The notes: generated by a model from the letters alone, not told the origin. 64,000 nt of DNA from an uncultured bacterium (GCA_902792085.1 CADAYE010000006.1:1-64000), one strand, 5' to 3'; positions 26,363-36,372 are shown, numbered from the stretch's first letter. A program made the numbers and translations.

Positions 26363-28200
26363 TAAAGATATCAGTTTTAATGCCTGTTTATAATTGTGAA
26401 AATTATGTTTCTGATGCAATAGAGAGTATATTGAATCAAACATATACAAATTTTGAATTTATTATAATAAATGACGGTTCACATGACTCTACTTCTGAAA
26501 TAATAAATAAATATGCAAAAGTTGATTCCCGAATCAAAATTATTAATCACAGCGAAAATAAAGGTTTAATATATTCTTTAAATGAGGGTATTGATATTGC
26601 AAAAGGGGAATATATTGCCAGAATGGATGCCGATGATATATCATTAACAGATAGATTTCAAAAACAAATTGCATATTTGGATGAAAATAAAGATGTAGGA
26701 CTTTTAGGAGGAGCAGGTCAAAATTTTGGAGAAAATAATAAAATAAATTATTCGCCCAAATATGTTGATATTATTGAATTGCTCAAAGATGTTAGTTTTT
26801 ATCATCCAAGCGTAATGATAAGAAAATCTATATTAGATAAATATAATATTAAATATAATTCAAATTATTATTTAGTTGAAGATTATGAGTTATGGACACA
26901 GTTACTAAAATACACTAAATTGAGAAACTTAAGTGACGTATTGATAAAGTACAGGGTTCATAAAGATTCTGAATCAAATAGAAATAAAAATCTTCAAGAA
27001 TATAATAAAATGATGATACGGAAAATTTTATTAGAACGAATCTCCTATAATTCTTACTATCAGAAGGAAATATTTAATTTGGTCAACAACCATAATTTAG
27101 TAAATAAGGAGTTAAAGTTATTTAATATAATACCAATATTAAAGTTAAAATCTTGTATACAAAATAAAACAATTATATCATTGTTTAACATTCCAATTAT
27201 TAAGATTAAAAATGATAAATTATATTTATTTTGTTTTATTAAAATAGGAGAATTTAGCAAATTTAATAAAAATTTAAAATTTAAAAAATTCTATAATTAT
27301 AATATTGATAACCATAAAATTCTTAATATTCTTAGGGAAATTGGTCATTTTGTATTTATACCAAATTCCGGGAATTTAGGTGATATGGTTATTGCCAAGG
27401 CTTCTCTTGATTTTTTTAATAAAAATAAATTAAATTATACAATGTATAAAACAAACATTAAAAACCCTGAATGCATTGTATATGGTGGGGGTGGTGCATG
27501 GATAAATGAATATTATTCTTCATGGAAAAAATGGCTGCCTTTATTTAAAACTGCAAAACAAGTGGTTATTTTACCAAGTTCATTTAATAGTTGTCCCGAT
27601 CTTGTCAATATTCTTGATGAGCGGTTTACAATTTTTTGTAGGGAAGAGCAGAGTTATAAATATCTTAAAAAGCAAAATACAAAAGCAACAATTATTTTAG
27701 ATCATGATATGGCTTTTAGGTTGGAAAATAAATCAGTCAATGGGAAGTTAAAGGTTAATAATATTGACGAATATATTGCCTTACAGAGATTCCTATATTG
27801 TATACCTTCCCCTAAAACGGTTATAAAATACCTTAGATCTGATATTGAAAGTGTAAATAAAGATGTGAAAACGGATATAGATATATCGGCTCTTTGTTAT
27901 GGTGATGAATACTCATCTACACAATATATCGAGTTCTGTACAAGACTCTTCTTTGCCGCAATTGATACTGGGGATGTGATAATTACTGACAGATTGCATG
28001 TTGCTATTGTTGCAAGTTTATTAAATAAAAAAGTTATAATGCTTGATAATTCTTATAATAAACTGTCAAATGTGTATAAGCATACGATGTTTGAAAATAA
28101 TAATGTAACATTTCAAAATAAAATTCCAAAATTTAAAGTTGAAAAATCAAAAAAAATGCATCAAAACCATGAAATATTGAAATTGGCACTAAAATCTTAA
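26359..28200 (+). CDS. GT2 glycosyltransferase fused to polysaccharide pyruvyltransferase
   Basis: 613 residues with two enzymes. Residues 1-230 are a GT2 domain (ISVLMPVYNCENYVSDAIES, NDGSHDSTSE, ARMDADD). Residues ~240-320 are a link with the ILKLKS...IPIIKIK pattern seen at the ends of many GTs. Residues ~330-575 are a pyruvyltransferase of the CsaB/WcaK type: PNSGNLGDMVIAKASLDFF, VYGGGGAWINE, ILPSSF and IITDRLHVAIVASLLNKKVI with the conserved R-L-H. Together they would add a sugar and place a pyruvate ketal on the same repeat unit, making it acidic. Codons are strongly AT-biased, suggesting transfer of the cassette. Confidence 0.85.
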   Translation: MIKISVLMPVYNCENYVSDAIESILNQTYTNFEFIIINDGSHDSTSEIINKYAKVDSRIKIINHSENKGLIYSLNEGIDIAKGEYIARMDADDISLTDRFQKQIAYLDENKDVGLLGGAGQNFGENNKINYSPKYVDIIELLKDVSFYHPSVMIRKSILDKYNIKYNSNYYLVEDYELWTQLLKYTKLRNLSDVLIKYRVHKDSESNRNKNLQEYNKMMIRKILLERISYNSYYQKEIFNLVNNHNLVNKELKLFNIIPILKLKSCIQNKTIISLFNIPIIKIKNDKLYLFCFIKIGEFSKFNKNLKFKKFYNYNIDNHKILNILREIGHFVFIPNSGNLGDMVIAKASLDFFNKNKLNYTMYKTNIKNPECIVYGGGGAWINEYYSSWKKWLPLFKTAKQVVILPSSFNSCPDLVNILDERFTIFCREEQSYKYLKKQNTKATIILDHDMAFRLENKSVNGKLKVNNIDEYIALQRFLYCIPSPKTVIKYLRSDIESVNKDVKTDIDISALCYGDEYSSTQYIEFCTRLFFAAIDTGDVIITDRLHVAIVASLLNKKVIMLDNSYNKLSNVYKHTMFENNNVTFQNKIPKFKVEKSKKMHQNHEILKLALKS

Positions 28201-28212
28201 CTTACTTTATAG

Positions 28213-28237
28213 CGGGAAATTTTTCCCGTTTTTTTTT
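28213..28237 (+). terminator. Rho-independent terminator after the GT cassette
   Basis: CGGGAAA-TT-TTTCCCG followed by nine T's, 12 bp after the pyruvyltransferase stop. Confidence 0.92.
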
Positions 28238-28327
28238 GTATCATTTAATTAATATAATATTGTTTTTGTGCTATATTTGTAATATCGTTATTGGACGAGT
28301 GTACACTATACAATATTGGAATATGTT

Positions 28328-29200
28328 ATGGCATTAAATTTTCAAAACTTAGTTTTAAACTTACAAAAATTTTGGGCTGATTACGGATGTATAATTGAAC
28401 AGCCTTATGACATTGAAAAAGGGGCATCTACAATGAACCCCGCAACTTTTTTAAGAGTATTGGGTCCTGAGCCTTGGTCAACCGCTATGATTGAACCTTG
28501 CAGACGTCCGACAGATGCAAGATACGGTGAAAATCCTAATCGTCTTGGACATTATTTTCAGTTTCAGGTTATCCTGAAACCTTGTCCTGATGATGCGCAG
28601 GAACTCTATTTGCGCAGTCTTGAGGCTATGGGTATTGATTTGAAAGAACATGATGTTCGTTTTGTCGAAGATAACTGGGAGTCTCCAACTCTCGGTGCTG
28701 CAGGTGTAGGCTGGGAAGTTTGGCTTGACGGTATGGAAGTTACACAGTTTACATACTTCCAGCAGGTTGGCGGACTTGAAATTAAACCTGTTGCATTAGA
28801 ACTTACATACGGTTTGGAAAGAATTGCAATGTATTTGCAAAACAAATCTTCGGTATTTGATATTATGTGGAATGATAATATTACTTATGGCGAAGTTTAC
28901 CACCAAAACGAAGTTGAACAGTCAAAATATAATTTTGAGGTTTCAAATTCAGATGATTTATTCAAAAGTTTTGATATTTATCAAAAAGAAGTGGATAATT
29001 GCGTCAGTGCAAAACTTGTTTTGCCTGCCTATGATTATGTTTTGAAATGTTCCCACACTTTTAACCTTTTGGATGCAAGAGGGGTAATAAGTAAAGATGA
29101 GCGTAACAACTTTATCGGCAGGGTCAGAACTATGGCTTCTGCTGTTGCAAAACTCTATGTAGCACAGCGTGAAGAAATGGGATTCCCGTTGTGCAAATAA
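28328..29200 (+). CDS. glyQ: Glycyl-tRNA synthetase alpha subunit
   Basis: 290 residues from the ATG at 28328 ([16 protein letters not shown]), the normal GlyQ start; a TTG 12 bp upstream is less likely. Family strings: [40 protein letters not shown], and [20 protein letters not shown]. GlyQ binds glycine and ATP and works only as an alpha2beta2 complex with GlyS. GlyS is not downstream, where amino-acid permeases lie; in cyanobacteria the two genes are also apart. No T-box structure is apparent in the 90 bp before the gene. Confidence 0.97.
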   Translation: MALNFQNLVLNLQKFWADYGCIIEQPYDIEKGASTMNPATFLRVLGPEPWSTAMIEPCRRPTDARYGENPNRLGHYFQFQVILKPCPDDAQELYLRSLEAMGIDLKEHDVRFVEDNWESPTLGAAGVGWEVWLDGMEVTQFTYFQQVGGLEIKPVALELTYGLERIAMYLQNKSSVFDIMWNDNITYGEVYHQNEVEQSKYNFEVSNSDDLFKSFDIYQKEVDNCVSAKLVLPAYDYVLKCSHTFNLLDARGVISKDERNNFIGRVRTMASAVAKLYVAQREEMGFPLCK

Positions 29201-29210
29201 TAATTTTATC

Positions 29211-29265
29211 ATTCTGAAATGACTGCTTTGTTGTCACCCTGATCTTGTTTCAGAGTCTCACCCCG
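29211..29265. repeat. Degenerate CATTCTGAA/TTTCAGA palindromic repeat
   Basis: CATTCTGAAATGAC and GTCACCCTGATCTTGTTTCAG resemble the halves of the repeat at 56023-56102 (CATCCTGAACTTGTTTCAG, TTCAGAATGAC), shuffled and mutated. It lies in the gap between glyQ and the first permease and codes for nothing evident. Confidence 0.5.
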
Positions 29266-29381
29266 ATTAAATTATATAGTAATTTCAAACGGAGTATTTC
29301 AGAAGTTTCCCAAAAGGGGAGAGATACACAATAGAATGTAGTTTTGGCATATGTGCCCGACAATAATTAAAAAGGAACGAA

Positions 29382-30974
29382 ATGGCTGAAAAATTTAACA
29401 GAGCGACATTTACTCGCAATTTTTTGAAAAATATCACAAGAATTAAAAATCCTGACGAAATGCTTGCTGACGCTAAAAACAGCAACCTTGAAAAGACGCT
29501 TGGAGTTTGGGATTTAATTATACTTGGGGTCGGTGCAATTATCGGCTCGGGGATTTTTGCGATTGTCGGTATTGCTGCCGCAGGCAACGGTTCATCATTA
29601 GGTGCAGGTCCGGGACTTGTTGTTTCAATGATAATTGCTGCAATTGCCTGTGTATTTTCAGCATTATGTTACAGTGAATTTGCTACAATGATTCCTGTTG
29701 CAGGTGGGGCTTATACCTATACATTTGCAACTTTGGGTGAATTTGCAGCGTGGATGGTCGGTTGGGTTTTGATGCTTGAATATGCTATCGGATTTATTGC
29801 GGTTGCTTGTGCTTGGTCAAACCATTTGATGCAATTTTTGCAAGGATTTCCGGGGTTGCCTGAGTGGATTAGTCATCCGCCTGTTTGGATGACTAATGAT
29901 GTATTTACTGTATCAAAAATGGTGGCAGAAAATCCTGATATTACTGTTCCGACATTTTTTGGTATTCCTGTTTGTATAAATATTCCTGCAATTTTTATTG
30001 TACTTTTAATGACTGCTATTTTGGTTAAGGGTACTAAAGATTCTGCTAAAATGGCAGGGGTGATGGTTGTAATAAAACTTGCAGTTATTGCGTTATTTGT
30101 TATTGCAGGTGCATTTTTTGTAAGACCTGAAAATTGGACTCCGTTTGCACCAAATGGTGCCGCAGGTATTTTTGCAGGAGCATTTTTAATTTTCTTTGCA
30201 TATATCGGATTTGATGCTTTGGCTACTGCGGCTGAAGAATGTAAAAATCCGCAAAAAGATTTGCCCGTTGGTATTATTGGCTCTTTGATTGTTACGACTA
30301 TTGTTTATGTGCTTGTTGCACTTGTTTTGACAGGTATGGTTGATACAAGCGTTCCTGTCAGTGCCGATTTCCTTAAAGCCCCGATGGCTTATTGTATGAT
30401 GCTTGCAAAACAAAATTGGGCAGCCGGTTTGATTTCAATTGGTTCTTTGGCGGGTTTAACATCTGTATTGCTTGTTTTGGAAATGGCTGCAACAAGAATT
30501 TTGTATGCTATGAGTCGTGATCATTTTATATCAAAAAGATTTCAAAAAATTCACCCGAAATTTAAAACTCCTGCTCTTTTAACATGGACAGTCGGAGGAC
30601 TTGCTGTTTTGGGTATTTTAACATTAAATTTAAGTGTTGCCGCAGAACTTTGTAATTACGGAACATTTACATCATTTATAATCGTATGTTTAGCAGTTTT
30701 AATTTTAAGGCATACAGACCCGAACAGACCAAGACCGTTTAAAGTTCCTTTCTCTCCGCTTTTACCGATATTGGGTATTTTGTGCTGCGGTGGATTGATG
30801 GTTTATAAGTCTATGGAAGCAGGAAGTTCAGCATTATTATTCCCTGTATGGCTCGGTGTCGGAGCAATAATTTATCTGCTCTACGGGTTTATCAGAAACC
30901 GTGATAACGAAAACAGAGTTCACAGAGAACTTGTCAGAGGTTTTCTAAAAGATGAAGAAAGTGAAAATAGTTAG
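29382..30974 (+). CDS. APC-family (cationic amino acid type) permease 1
   Basis: 530 residues with ~12 membrane segments; ATG follows AAAGGAACGAA. Family marks: IIGSGIFAIVG in helix 1, CYSEFATMIPVAGGAYTYTF in helices 2-3, FFAYIGFDALATAAEECKNP with the helix-8 AEE-NP signature, and RPFKVPFSP before the last helices. Bacterial CAT-type members take up amino acids by proton symport or exchange. The next gene is a close paralogue 3 bp away. The neighbouring glyQ may be coincidence. Substrate is unknown. Confidence 0.88.
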   Translation: MAEKFNRATFTRNFLKNITRIKNPDEMLADAKNSNLEKTLGVWDLIILGVGAIIGSGIFAIVGIAAAGNGSSLGAGPGLVVSMIIAAIACVFSALCYSEFATMIPVAGGAYTYTFATLGEFAAWMVGWVLMLEYAIGFIAVACAWSNHLMQFLQGFPGLPEWISHPPVWMTNDVFTVSKMVAENPDITVPTFFGIPVCINIPAIFIVLLMTAILVKGTKDSAKMAGVMVVIKLAVIALFVIAGAFFVRPENWTPFAPNGAAGIFAGAFLIFFAYIGFDALATAAEECKNPQKDLPVGIIGSLIVTTIVYVLVALVLTGMVDTSVPVSADFLKAPMAYCMMLAKQNWAAGLISIGSLAGLTSVLLVLEMAATRILYAMSRDHFISKRFQKIHPKFKTPALLTWTVGGLAVLGILTLNLSVAAELCNYGTFTSFIIVCLAVLILRHTDPNRPRPFKVPFSPLLPILGILCCGGLMVYKSMEAGSSALLFPVWLGVGAIIYLLYGFIRNRDNENRVHRELVRGFLKDEESENS

Positions 30975-30977
30975 CCG

Positions 30978-32507
30978 ATGGAATTATTAAAAAATATTTG
31001 CCGAAATATATTCAAAAAAAGAAGTATTGATGATTTAATTCAGACAAGTAAAAAGACTGAATTAAAAAAGACTTTGAATGTTTTTGACCTTATTGTAATC
31101 GGTATTGGTGCGGTTGTCGGAACGGGAATTTTTGCAATTGTGGGGGCTGCTATTACCGGCAACTCGGAAAGCGCCGGCGCAGGTCATGCAATTGTAATTT
31201 CAATGGTTTTGGCTGCTGTTGCTTGCATAGTTCCGGCACTTTGCTACAGTGAAATCGCATCTATGATTCCTGTTGCGGGTAGTGCTTATACTTACACTTA
31301 TGCTACGATGGGTGAATTTATGGCTTGGATGGTCGGCTGGATTCTGATGCTTGAGTACGCAATCGGCAACATTACTGTTGCAAGTGCGTGGTCGGGGTAT
31401 TTCATGCAGTTTTTAAAAGGGTTTAGAGCGTATTTACCCGATTTTGTTTTGAATTTTCCTCTTTGGCTCAGATATGATTACAGAGCATTATATTCAATGT
31501 GCGATAAATACGGTTGGGATATTCACGACAAGATTCCGTTTATATTCGATAAAATTCCTGTTGCAGTAAATTTGCCTGCGGTTGTAATTGTTTTGGTGCT
31601 GACATTATTACTTATAAAGGGTGTTAAAGAATCGACAAAGGTTGCAAGTATTATGGTTGGGGTGAATTTATTTATGATTCTTTCCTTTATCATAATAGGT
31701 TCTCATTATGTTAAACCTGAAAATTGGCATCCGTTTTTGCCTGTTGACCCTATTAGCGGAATTTTGATGGGAACATTTACAATATTTTTTGCATATATCG
31801 GATTTGATGCCATTTCTACAGCAGCAGAAGAAACAGAAAAACCGCAAAGAGATTTGCCTGTTGCAATTTTAGGAACACTTGTGATATGTACTGTTCTTTA
31901 TGTATGTGTCGCTCTTGTATTGACAGGAATTGTACCGTTACCGCAGATTGATTCCCTTGCGCCAATAGCGCATGCGATGAAGTTCGTGGGTAAAGACTGG
32001 TTTGCAGGACTTATTTCAATAGGTGCATTGTGCGCTTTGACTACTGTTTTACTTGTATATCAACTTGGGACAACAAGAATTTTATACGCAATTAGCCGTG
32101 ACAGATTTTTGCCTCGTTCGTGGAGAATGATTCATAAAAAATTCAAAACTCCGCATGTGATGACTTGGATTTCCGGTATTGTAGTAATTATTTGCGGATT
32201 GTTTATGGATTTGAAAATATCTGCTGATTTGTGTAATTACGGAACATTTACATCTTTTGTAATAATTTGTCTTGCGGTATTAATTTTGAGAAAGACAAAT
32301 CCTGATACGAATAGACCGTTTAAAGTTCCATTTTCACCTGTATTGCCTGTTATTGGTATATTGATATGTCTTGTTTTGATATTTTTCTCATTAAATACCT
32401 TAAAAACATCTTCGAACTACTTTATTATTTGGTTGGCGGTCGGATTTTTAATATATGCCCTGTACGGATACAGGCAGAAGCGTATTGGGGAACAAAAACG
32501 CAGGTAA
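30978..32507 (+). CDS. APC-family (cationic amino acid type) permease 2
   Basis: 509 residues, ~12 membrane segments, closely related to permease 1 throughout (VVGTGIFAIVGAAITGNSES, FFAYIGFDAISTAAEETEKP, LCNYGTFTSF). The clear differences are in the loop after helix 4 (residues ~145-190), where it carries YDYRALYSMCDKYGWDIHDK and permease 1 has a shorter sequence, and in a shorter tail. It starts 3 bp after permease 1, so both are co-expressed. They may form a mixed pair or serve different amino acids. The transcript ends at the terminator at 32595. Confidence 0.88.
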   Translation: MELLKNICRNIFKKRSIDDLIQTSKKTELKKTLNVFDLIVIGIGAVVGTGIFAIVGAAITGNSESAGAGHAIVISMVLAAVACIVPALCYSEIASMIPVAGSAYTYTYATMGEFMAWMVGWILMLEYAIGNITVASAWSGYFMQFLKGFRAYLPDFVLNFPLWLRYDYRALYSMCDKYGWDIHDKIPFIFDKIPVAVNLPAVVIVLVLTLLLIKGVKESTKVASIMVGVNLFMILSFIIIGSHYVKPENWHPFLPVDPISGILMGTFTIFFAYIGFDAISTAAEETEKPQRDLPVAILGTLVICTVLYVCVALVLTGIVPLPQIDSLAPIAHAMKFVGKDWFAGLISIGALCALTTVLLVYQLGTTRILYAISRDRFLPRSWRMIHKKFKTPHVMTWISGIVVIICGLFMDLKISADLCNYGTFTSFVIICLAVLILRKTNPDTNRPFKVPFSPVLPVIGILICLVLIFFSLNTLKTSSNYFIIWLAVGFLIYALYGYRQKRIGEQKRR

Positions 32508-32594
32508 ACGGTATTGTTGGTCGAATATATAGGTTTAAAATCTTACCTGCTCAACGCAATGTTCGGATTACTTCGCGAGTGTTTTTAATCTAAT

Positions 32595-32633
32595 AAAAAA
32601 GACCGTTTGACAAATGCCAAACGGTCTTTTTTT
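32595..32633. terminator. Bidirectional terminator
   Basis: AAAAAA-GACCGTTTG-loop-CAAACGGTC-TTTTTTT lies between the convergent permease and HU genes. Confidence 0.93.
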
Positions 32634-32649
32634 AAATTCTTATAAAGAA

Positions 32650-32922
32650 CTATTTTACTAATTCTTTGAATTTTTTACCAGCTGAGAATGCAGGAACTGT
32701 TTTTGCAGCGATTTTAATTTCTTTACCTGTTTGTGGGTTTCTGCCGGTTCTTGCTGCTCTTTTGCGAGCTTCAAAAGTACCAAAGCCAACTAATGTAACC
32801 TTGTCACCTTTTTTTACTGTTTTTTCAATAGTTTCGATGGTTGCAGCCAATACAGATGCAGCATCTTTTTTAGAAACTTTTGCGCCTTTAGCGATTTCAG
32901 CAACTAATTCTTCTTTGTTCAT
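32650..32922 (-). CDS. HU-family DNA-binding protein
   Basis: 90 residues, the full HU length. MNKEELVAEIAKGAKVSKKD opens the dimer helices; VTLVGFGTFEARKRAARTGR and NPQTGKEIKIAAKTVPAFSA contain the HU beta-arm with the R-x-G-R-N-P-Q-T-G signature and the intercalating Pro. A ribosome site (AGGAGA) stands before the ATG. HU bends and compacts DNA. Only one HU/IHF-type gene is seen here. Confidence 0.97.
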   Translation of the reverse strand: MNKEELVAEIAKGAKVSKKDAASVLAATIETIEKTVKKGDKVTLVGFGTFEARKRAARTGRNPQTGKEIKIAAKTVPAFSAGKKFKELVK

Positions 32923-33022
32923 AACAAATCTCCTTTCTTAACTAAACATGATTATTATATATGGAATTGAAAAACATGCAATATGTTAAGAAAAATGAGA
33001 CTTTTCTTAACATTTAATCGCC

Positions 33023-34864
33023 TTAACATAATGCCTGTTCTAAATTTTCACCTTCCTGCTTTTTAAATTGCATATCATATAAAGCCTTATACTGACCATT
33101 TTCAATATTCATGAGTTCTTCGTGAGTTCCGAGTTCAACAAGTTCACCCTCATTTATTACCGCAATTCTGTCTGCATTTTTAATGGTAGAAAGTCTGTGT
33201 GCGATAATAAATACGGTACGGTCTTTCATAAGATTATCCATTGCTTTTTGAACAATTGCTTCCGATTCATTGTCAAGCGCTGATGTCGCTTCATCAAGAA
33301 TTACAATTGGTGCATTTCTTAACATTGCTCTTGCAATTGCGACTCTTTGCCTTTGCCCGCCTGAGAGTGTCAAACCTCTTTCTCCAAGCATTGTATCAAG
33401 ACCTGACGGTAAATCTGCAATCATTTCTTCAAGATGCGCTGATTCAATTGCCATTCTGAGTTCTTCTTCAGTAGCATCAAAATTACCCATCATAATATTT
33501 TCTCTTATCGTTCCTGTATATAAGAAGTTGTCCTGAAATACCATTGAAATATTTTTTCTCAACGAGTCAAGTGTAAATTCTCTTATATCAACATTGTCAA
33601 ATTTTATTGAACCTGACTTGATATCGTAAAAACGAGGGATAAGATTTACAAGTGTAGATTTTCCCCCTCCTGAATTACCAACGATAGCAAGTGTTTCATT
33701 TTTGCCTACTGTCAAATTAAAGTCTTTTAACACAGGTTTATCAGGAATATATTCGAAATTTACATTCTCAAATTTTATCGATTCATTAAGCCCTTTGAGT
33801 TCTTTTGCATTTGGCAGATCTTTGATTTCTGCTTTTAAATCAAATAATTCAAATACACGACCTAATGCAACAAATAAGGTTTGAATATTTGTCAATGTAT
33901 TACCTAAAGTCTTGACTGGTTTGTATAGTAATAATAAAGAGGTTACAAATGATGCGAAACTTCCTGCAGTCATTTGACCGGAATTTATTAAATATGTCCC
34001 AAATCCTAAAACAGTTGCAATTCCAAATGAAGCAATCAAATACATTATAGGGGACATCCAGCCTGCTCTTTTATATAAAGACATGTTTACATTAAACGCA
34101 TCCCATGTCTGTTCCCTAAAATATTTATCTTGTCTTTCCTGAAGTTGATATGCAGCCATTACTTTGTTACCCGAATATGTTTCATTTATGTTGGTTGTTA
34201 TATTCCCCCCGATAACCATATTCTTGTTTGATGCACTTTTTATTCTTTTTCTTATAAGTGCAACGGGTATAAATGCTGCACACAATACAACAACTCCGAT
34301 AATTGCAAGTTTCCAGGAACTGTAAAGCATTACTGCGACTAAACCTAATGCTCCGAATAAACTTGTCGTTATACTTTTTATCTGGTCTATTATTCCTGTT
34401 GAAGCAGTCTGAGGGTCGTTCATGTATCTTTGAATTATTACACCCGAAGAATTTTCATCAAAAAATTGCGGGTGCATATAAATCAATTTTTTAAACAAAT
34501 CAAATTTTACATCATTTGTAATTCTTTGTGATGTCCAAGTAGAAAGGTATCCGTTTAAATATCGCAGCAACCCCTGAACTCCGGCAAAAACAACAACGGC
34601 AAACGGTAAGATATATGCCATTTGAACACTTGTAATCACAAAAGCATGCTTAAATGCACTAAATTCAAGGTTTTGTCCTCCAATTACATAATCCATATAT
34701 GGTTTTAGTGCAAATGCCGTAACCCCGTCTAACAAACCTAAAGGTATTGCAACTGCAAATCCTAAAAGTATTCTAAACCAATATGGTTTAATATATGGCC
34801 ATATTCTTGCTAATAACCAGCCGTATTTGAATGAATTTTTTGCCGTTGTTGAGTCAAGTTTCAT
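33023..34864 (-). CDS. MsbA-like ABC exporter (membrane and ATPase in one chain)
   Basis: 613 residues: six membrane helices in residues ~20-330, then an ATPase domain with Walker A GNSGGGKST (~393-401), LSGGQRQRVAIARA and ILDEATSALD. The half-transporter size and the gene beside it (Kdo-pathway isomerase) suggest lipid A-core flipping, the MsbA role; another lipid or drug substrate is possible. The start is 25 bp after the isomerase stop, on the same strand. Confidence 0.85.
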   Translation of the reverse strand: MKLDSTTAKNSFKYGWLLARIWPYIKPYWFRILLGFAVAIPLGLLDGVTAFALKPYMDYVIGGQNLEFSAFKHAFVITSVQMAYILPFAVVVFAGVQGLLRYLNGYLSTWTSQRITNDVKFDLFKKLIYMHPQFFDENSSGVIIQRYMNDPQTASTGIIDQIKSITTSLFGALGLVAVMLYSSWKLAIIGVVVLCAAFIPVALIRKRIKSASNKNMVIGGNITTNINETYSGNKVMAAYQLQERQDKYFREQTWDAFNVNMSLYKRAGWMSPIMYLIASFGIATVLGFGTYLINSGQMTAGSFASFVTSLLLLYKPVKTLGNTLTNIQTLFVALGRVFELFDLKAEIKDLPNAKELKGLNESIKFENVNFEYIPDKPVLKDFNLTVGKNETLAIVGNSGGGKSTLVNLIPRFYDIKSGSIKFDNVDIREFTLDSLRKNISMVFQDNFLYTGTIRENIMMGNFDATEEELRMAIESAHLEEMIADLPSGLDTMLGERGLTLSGGQRQRVAIARAMLRNAPIVILDEATSALDNESEAIVQKAMDNLMKDRTVFIIAHRLSTIKNADRIAVINEGELVELGTHEELMNIENGQYKALYDMQFKKQEGENLEQALC

Positions 34865-34888
34865 GTATCTCTATCCCTTAATATCTAT

Positions 34889-35878
34889 TTATATAACTCC
34901 ATTATTTAATAAATCGTGAATATGAATAATTCCGACAGGTTTTTTGTTTTCAAGTACAAACAAATTGGTAATCTTTTTGTCATGCATAATTTTCATTGCC
35001 GATGATGCCATAGCATCTTTTGAAATAGTTTTGGGATTCTTAGTCATAAGTTCAACTGCCCTTCTTTCAAGCACCTGAGGAGATAAGCATCTTCTCAAGT
35101 CCCCATCGGTTAATATTCCTGTTAATTCCCCTACTGAATTAATAAATCCGACGCAACCAAGACGCTTTGTTGTCATTTCTAAAAGAGCCTCTCTCATACC
35201 TGATTTTTCATTCAAAATAGGCATTTCTTCCCCTGTATGCATAAGGTCTGAAACCTTTTGTAATATAGAACCCAACTTCCCGCCGGGGTGTCTGTTATTA
35301 AAATCTTCTTTCGTAAATCCTTTTCTTTCTATTAAACAAGTTGTCAAAATATCTCCTAATACAAGTGTAGCAGTAGTAGAACTTGTCGGAGCAAGTCCTA
35401 ACGGACATGCTTCACCGTTGTTTGGTAGTTGTAAAACGATATCCCCTGCTTTGCCTAATGAACTTTGCGGATTTTTTGTTATTGAAATAAGTTTAATTCC
35501 AAATCTTTTGCAGTAATTCAAAATATCGACAAGTTCTTTAGATTCTCCGCTGTTAGAGATTGCAAGTACAACATCATCTTCTGTAATCATACCCAAATCG
35601 CCGTGACTTGCTTCTGCAGGGTGAACAAAAAATGAGGGTGTACCTGTTGAAGCAAGAGATGCCGCAATTTTTTTACCGATATGTCCTGATTTGCCCATAC
35701 CTGTTATGATAATTCTTCCTCTTGCGCTCTGCATTACATCAAGAGCATCTGTCAATTCTGTTCCTATACTGTTTTTAAGTTTTTCAAGTGTATCTACTTC
35801 CATATCAACAGTGCGGATTGCACAATCCTTGTCCTTTAATAATTGAACCGAATCTGTTTTATCTAAAGTCACAGTCAT
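34889..35878 (-). CDS. kdsD: Arabinose-5-phosphate isomerase, KpsF/KdsD type
   Basis: 329 residues from ATG 35878, which has AAGGAG 6 bp upstream; an ATG 15 bp earlier overlaps that ribosome site. An SIS domain (GMGKSGHIGKKIAASLASTG, HGDLGMI, SNSGESKE) is followed by two CBS domains (LMHTGEEMPIL, ILTDGDLRR, ELMTKNPKTI). The enzyme converts ribulose 5-phosphate to arabinose 5-phosphate, the first step of Kdo synthesis. With the MsbA-like exporter it implies an LPS-bearing outer membrane. No kdsA/kdsB neighbours are in view. Confidence 0.9.
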   Translation of the reverse strand: MTVTLDKTDSVQLLKDKDCAIRTVDMEVDTLEKLKNSIGTELTDALDVMQSARGRIIITGMGKSGHIGKKIAASLASTGTPSFFVHPAEASHGDLGMITEDDVVLAISNSGESKELVDILNYCKRFGIKLISITKNPQSSLGKAGDIVLQLPNNGEACPLGLAPTSSTTATLVLGDILTTCLIERKGFTKEDFNNRHPGGKLGSILQKVSDLMHTGEEMPILNEKSGMREALLEMTTKRLGCVGFINSVGELTGILTDGDLRRCLSPQVLERRAVELMTKNPKTISKDAMASSAMKIMHDKKITNLFVLENKKPVGIIHIHDLLNNGVI

Positions 35879-36035
35879 TCCAACTCCTTGCATTTACTTA
35901 TCCATAGTATAGGTAACATGATAGCATAAACATTATGCTAAAGTCTTGTTTTTGAAGTTTTGTATATTAATAATTGGCAATTATATATTATTTACCACAA
36001 AATTTTAGCAAAACGAATATCCCTGACGGGGAATC

Positions 36036-36117
36036 ACCCACCCAAATTTCTAAATTTCACATTCTGTTCAATTTGAAATTTCTCCCTCCCTTACAAGGGA
36101 GGGTTGGGGTGGGTGCT
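36036..36117. repeat. Palindromic element, variant of the CCCTC family
   Basis: On the minus strand: CACCCACCCC, hairpin 1 (CCCTCCCTT/AAGGGAGGG), hairpin 2 (AAATTTCA/TGAAATTT), then a tail GGGTGGGTG that can pair with the leading CACCCACCC. Order of parts and length (82 bp) match the ~70-bp elements at 61848 and elsewhere, but the sequence differs. Confidence 0.7.
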
Positions 36118-36184
36118 GATTTTAACTTATTTTGGTGGTAACTTCTATGTAGTTACCTAATAATTTATCAAGTAAAAGCGCTAA

Positions 36185-36242
36185 AACAAATTAAAACAGA
36201 TGAACAAATGTCCATCTGTTTTAATTAGCGGAAGACGAGACT
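36185..36242. repeat. 58-bp direct repeat, copy 1 (tRNA-Gly 3' end plus terminator)
   Basis: Identical to 36373-36430. It contains the last 16 nt of tRNA-Gly (AGCGGAAGACGAGACT on the plus strand) and the whole tRNA terminator hairpin. This copy has no tRNA body attached. Confidence 0.9.
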
Positions 36243-36372
36243 GTCTTGACCTGCTCGCAATAAATGGGACTACGCATTTTGCTTTTAGTGGCTTAACGCC
36301 ACAAGCAAAATCTGCTTCGCCCTCTGCTCGCAGGTCGCTCGAACTCAAAAAGAATTCTTACCTCTGTCATAC
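36243..36372. mobile_element. 130-bp palindromic insert between tRNA-end duplications
   Basis: The segment between the direct repeats has nested inverted repeats: GACCTGC near 36248 with GCAGGTC near 36332, and inner ATTTTGCTT with AAGCAAAAT around GTGGC/GCCAC. It has no gene. With a 58-bp duplication at each side that includes a tRNA 3' end, it looks like a small element inserted at, or excised imprecisely from, tRNA-Gly. Confidence 0.6.

Noticed and set aside
28238..28327. T-box leader before glyQ
   Set aside because: The 90-bp gap is too short and has no T-box sequence or antiterminator fold that I can see.
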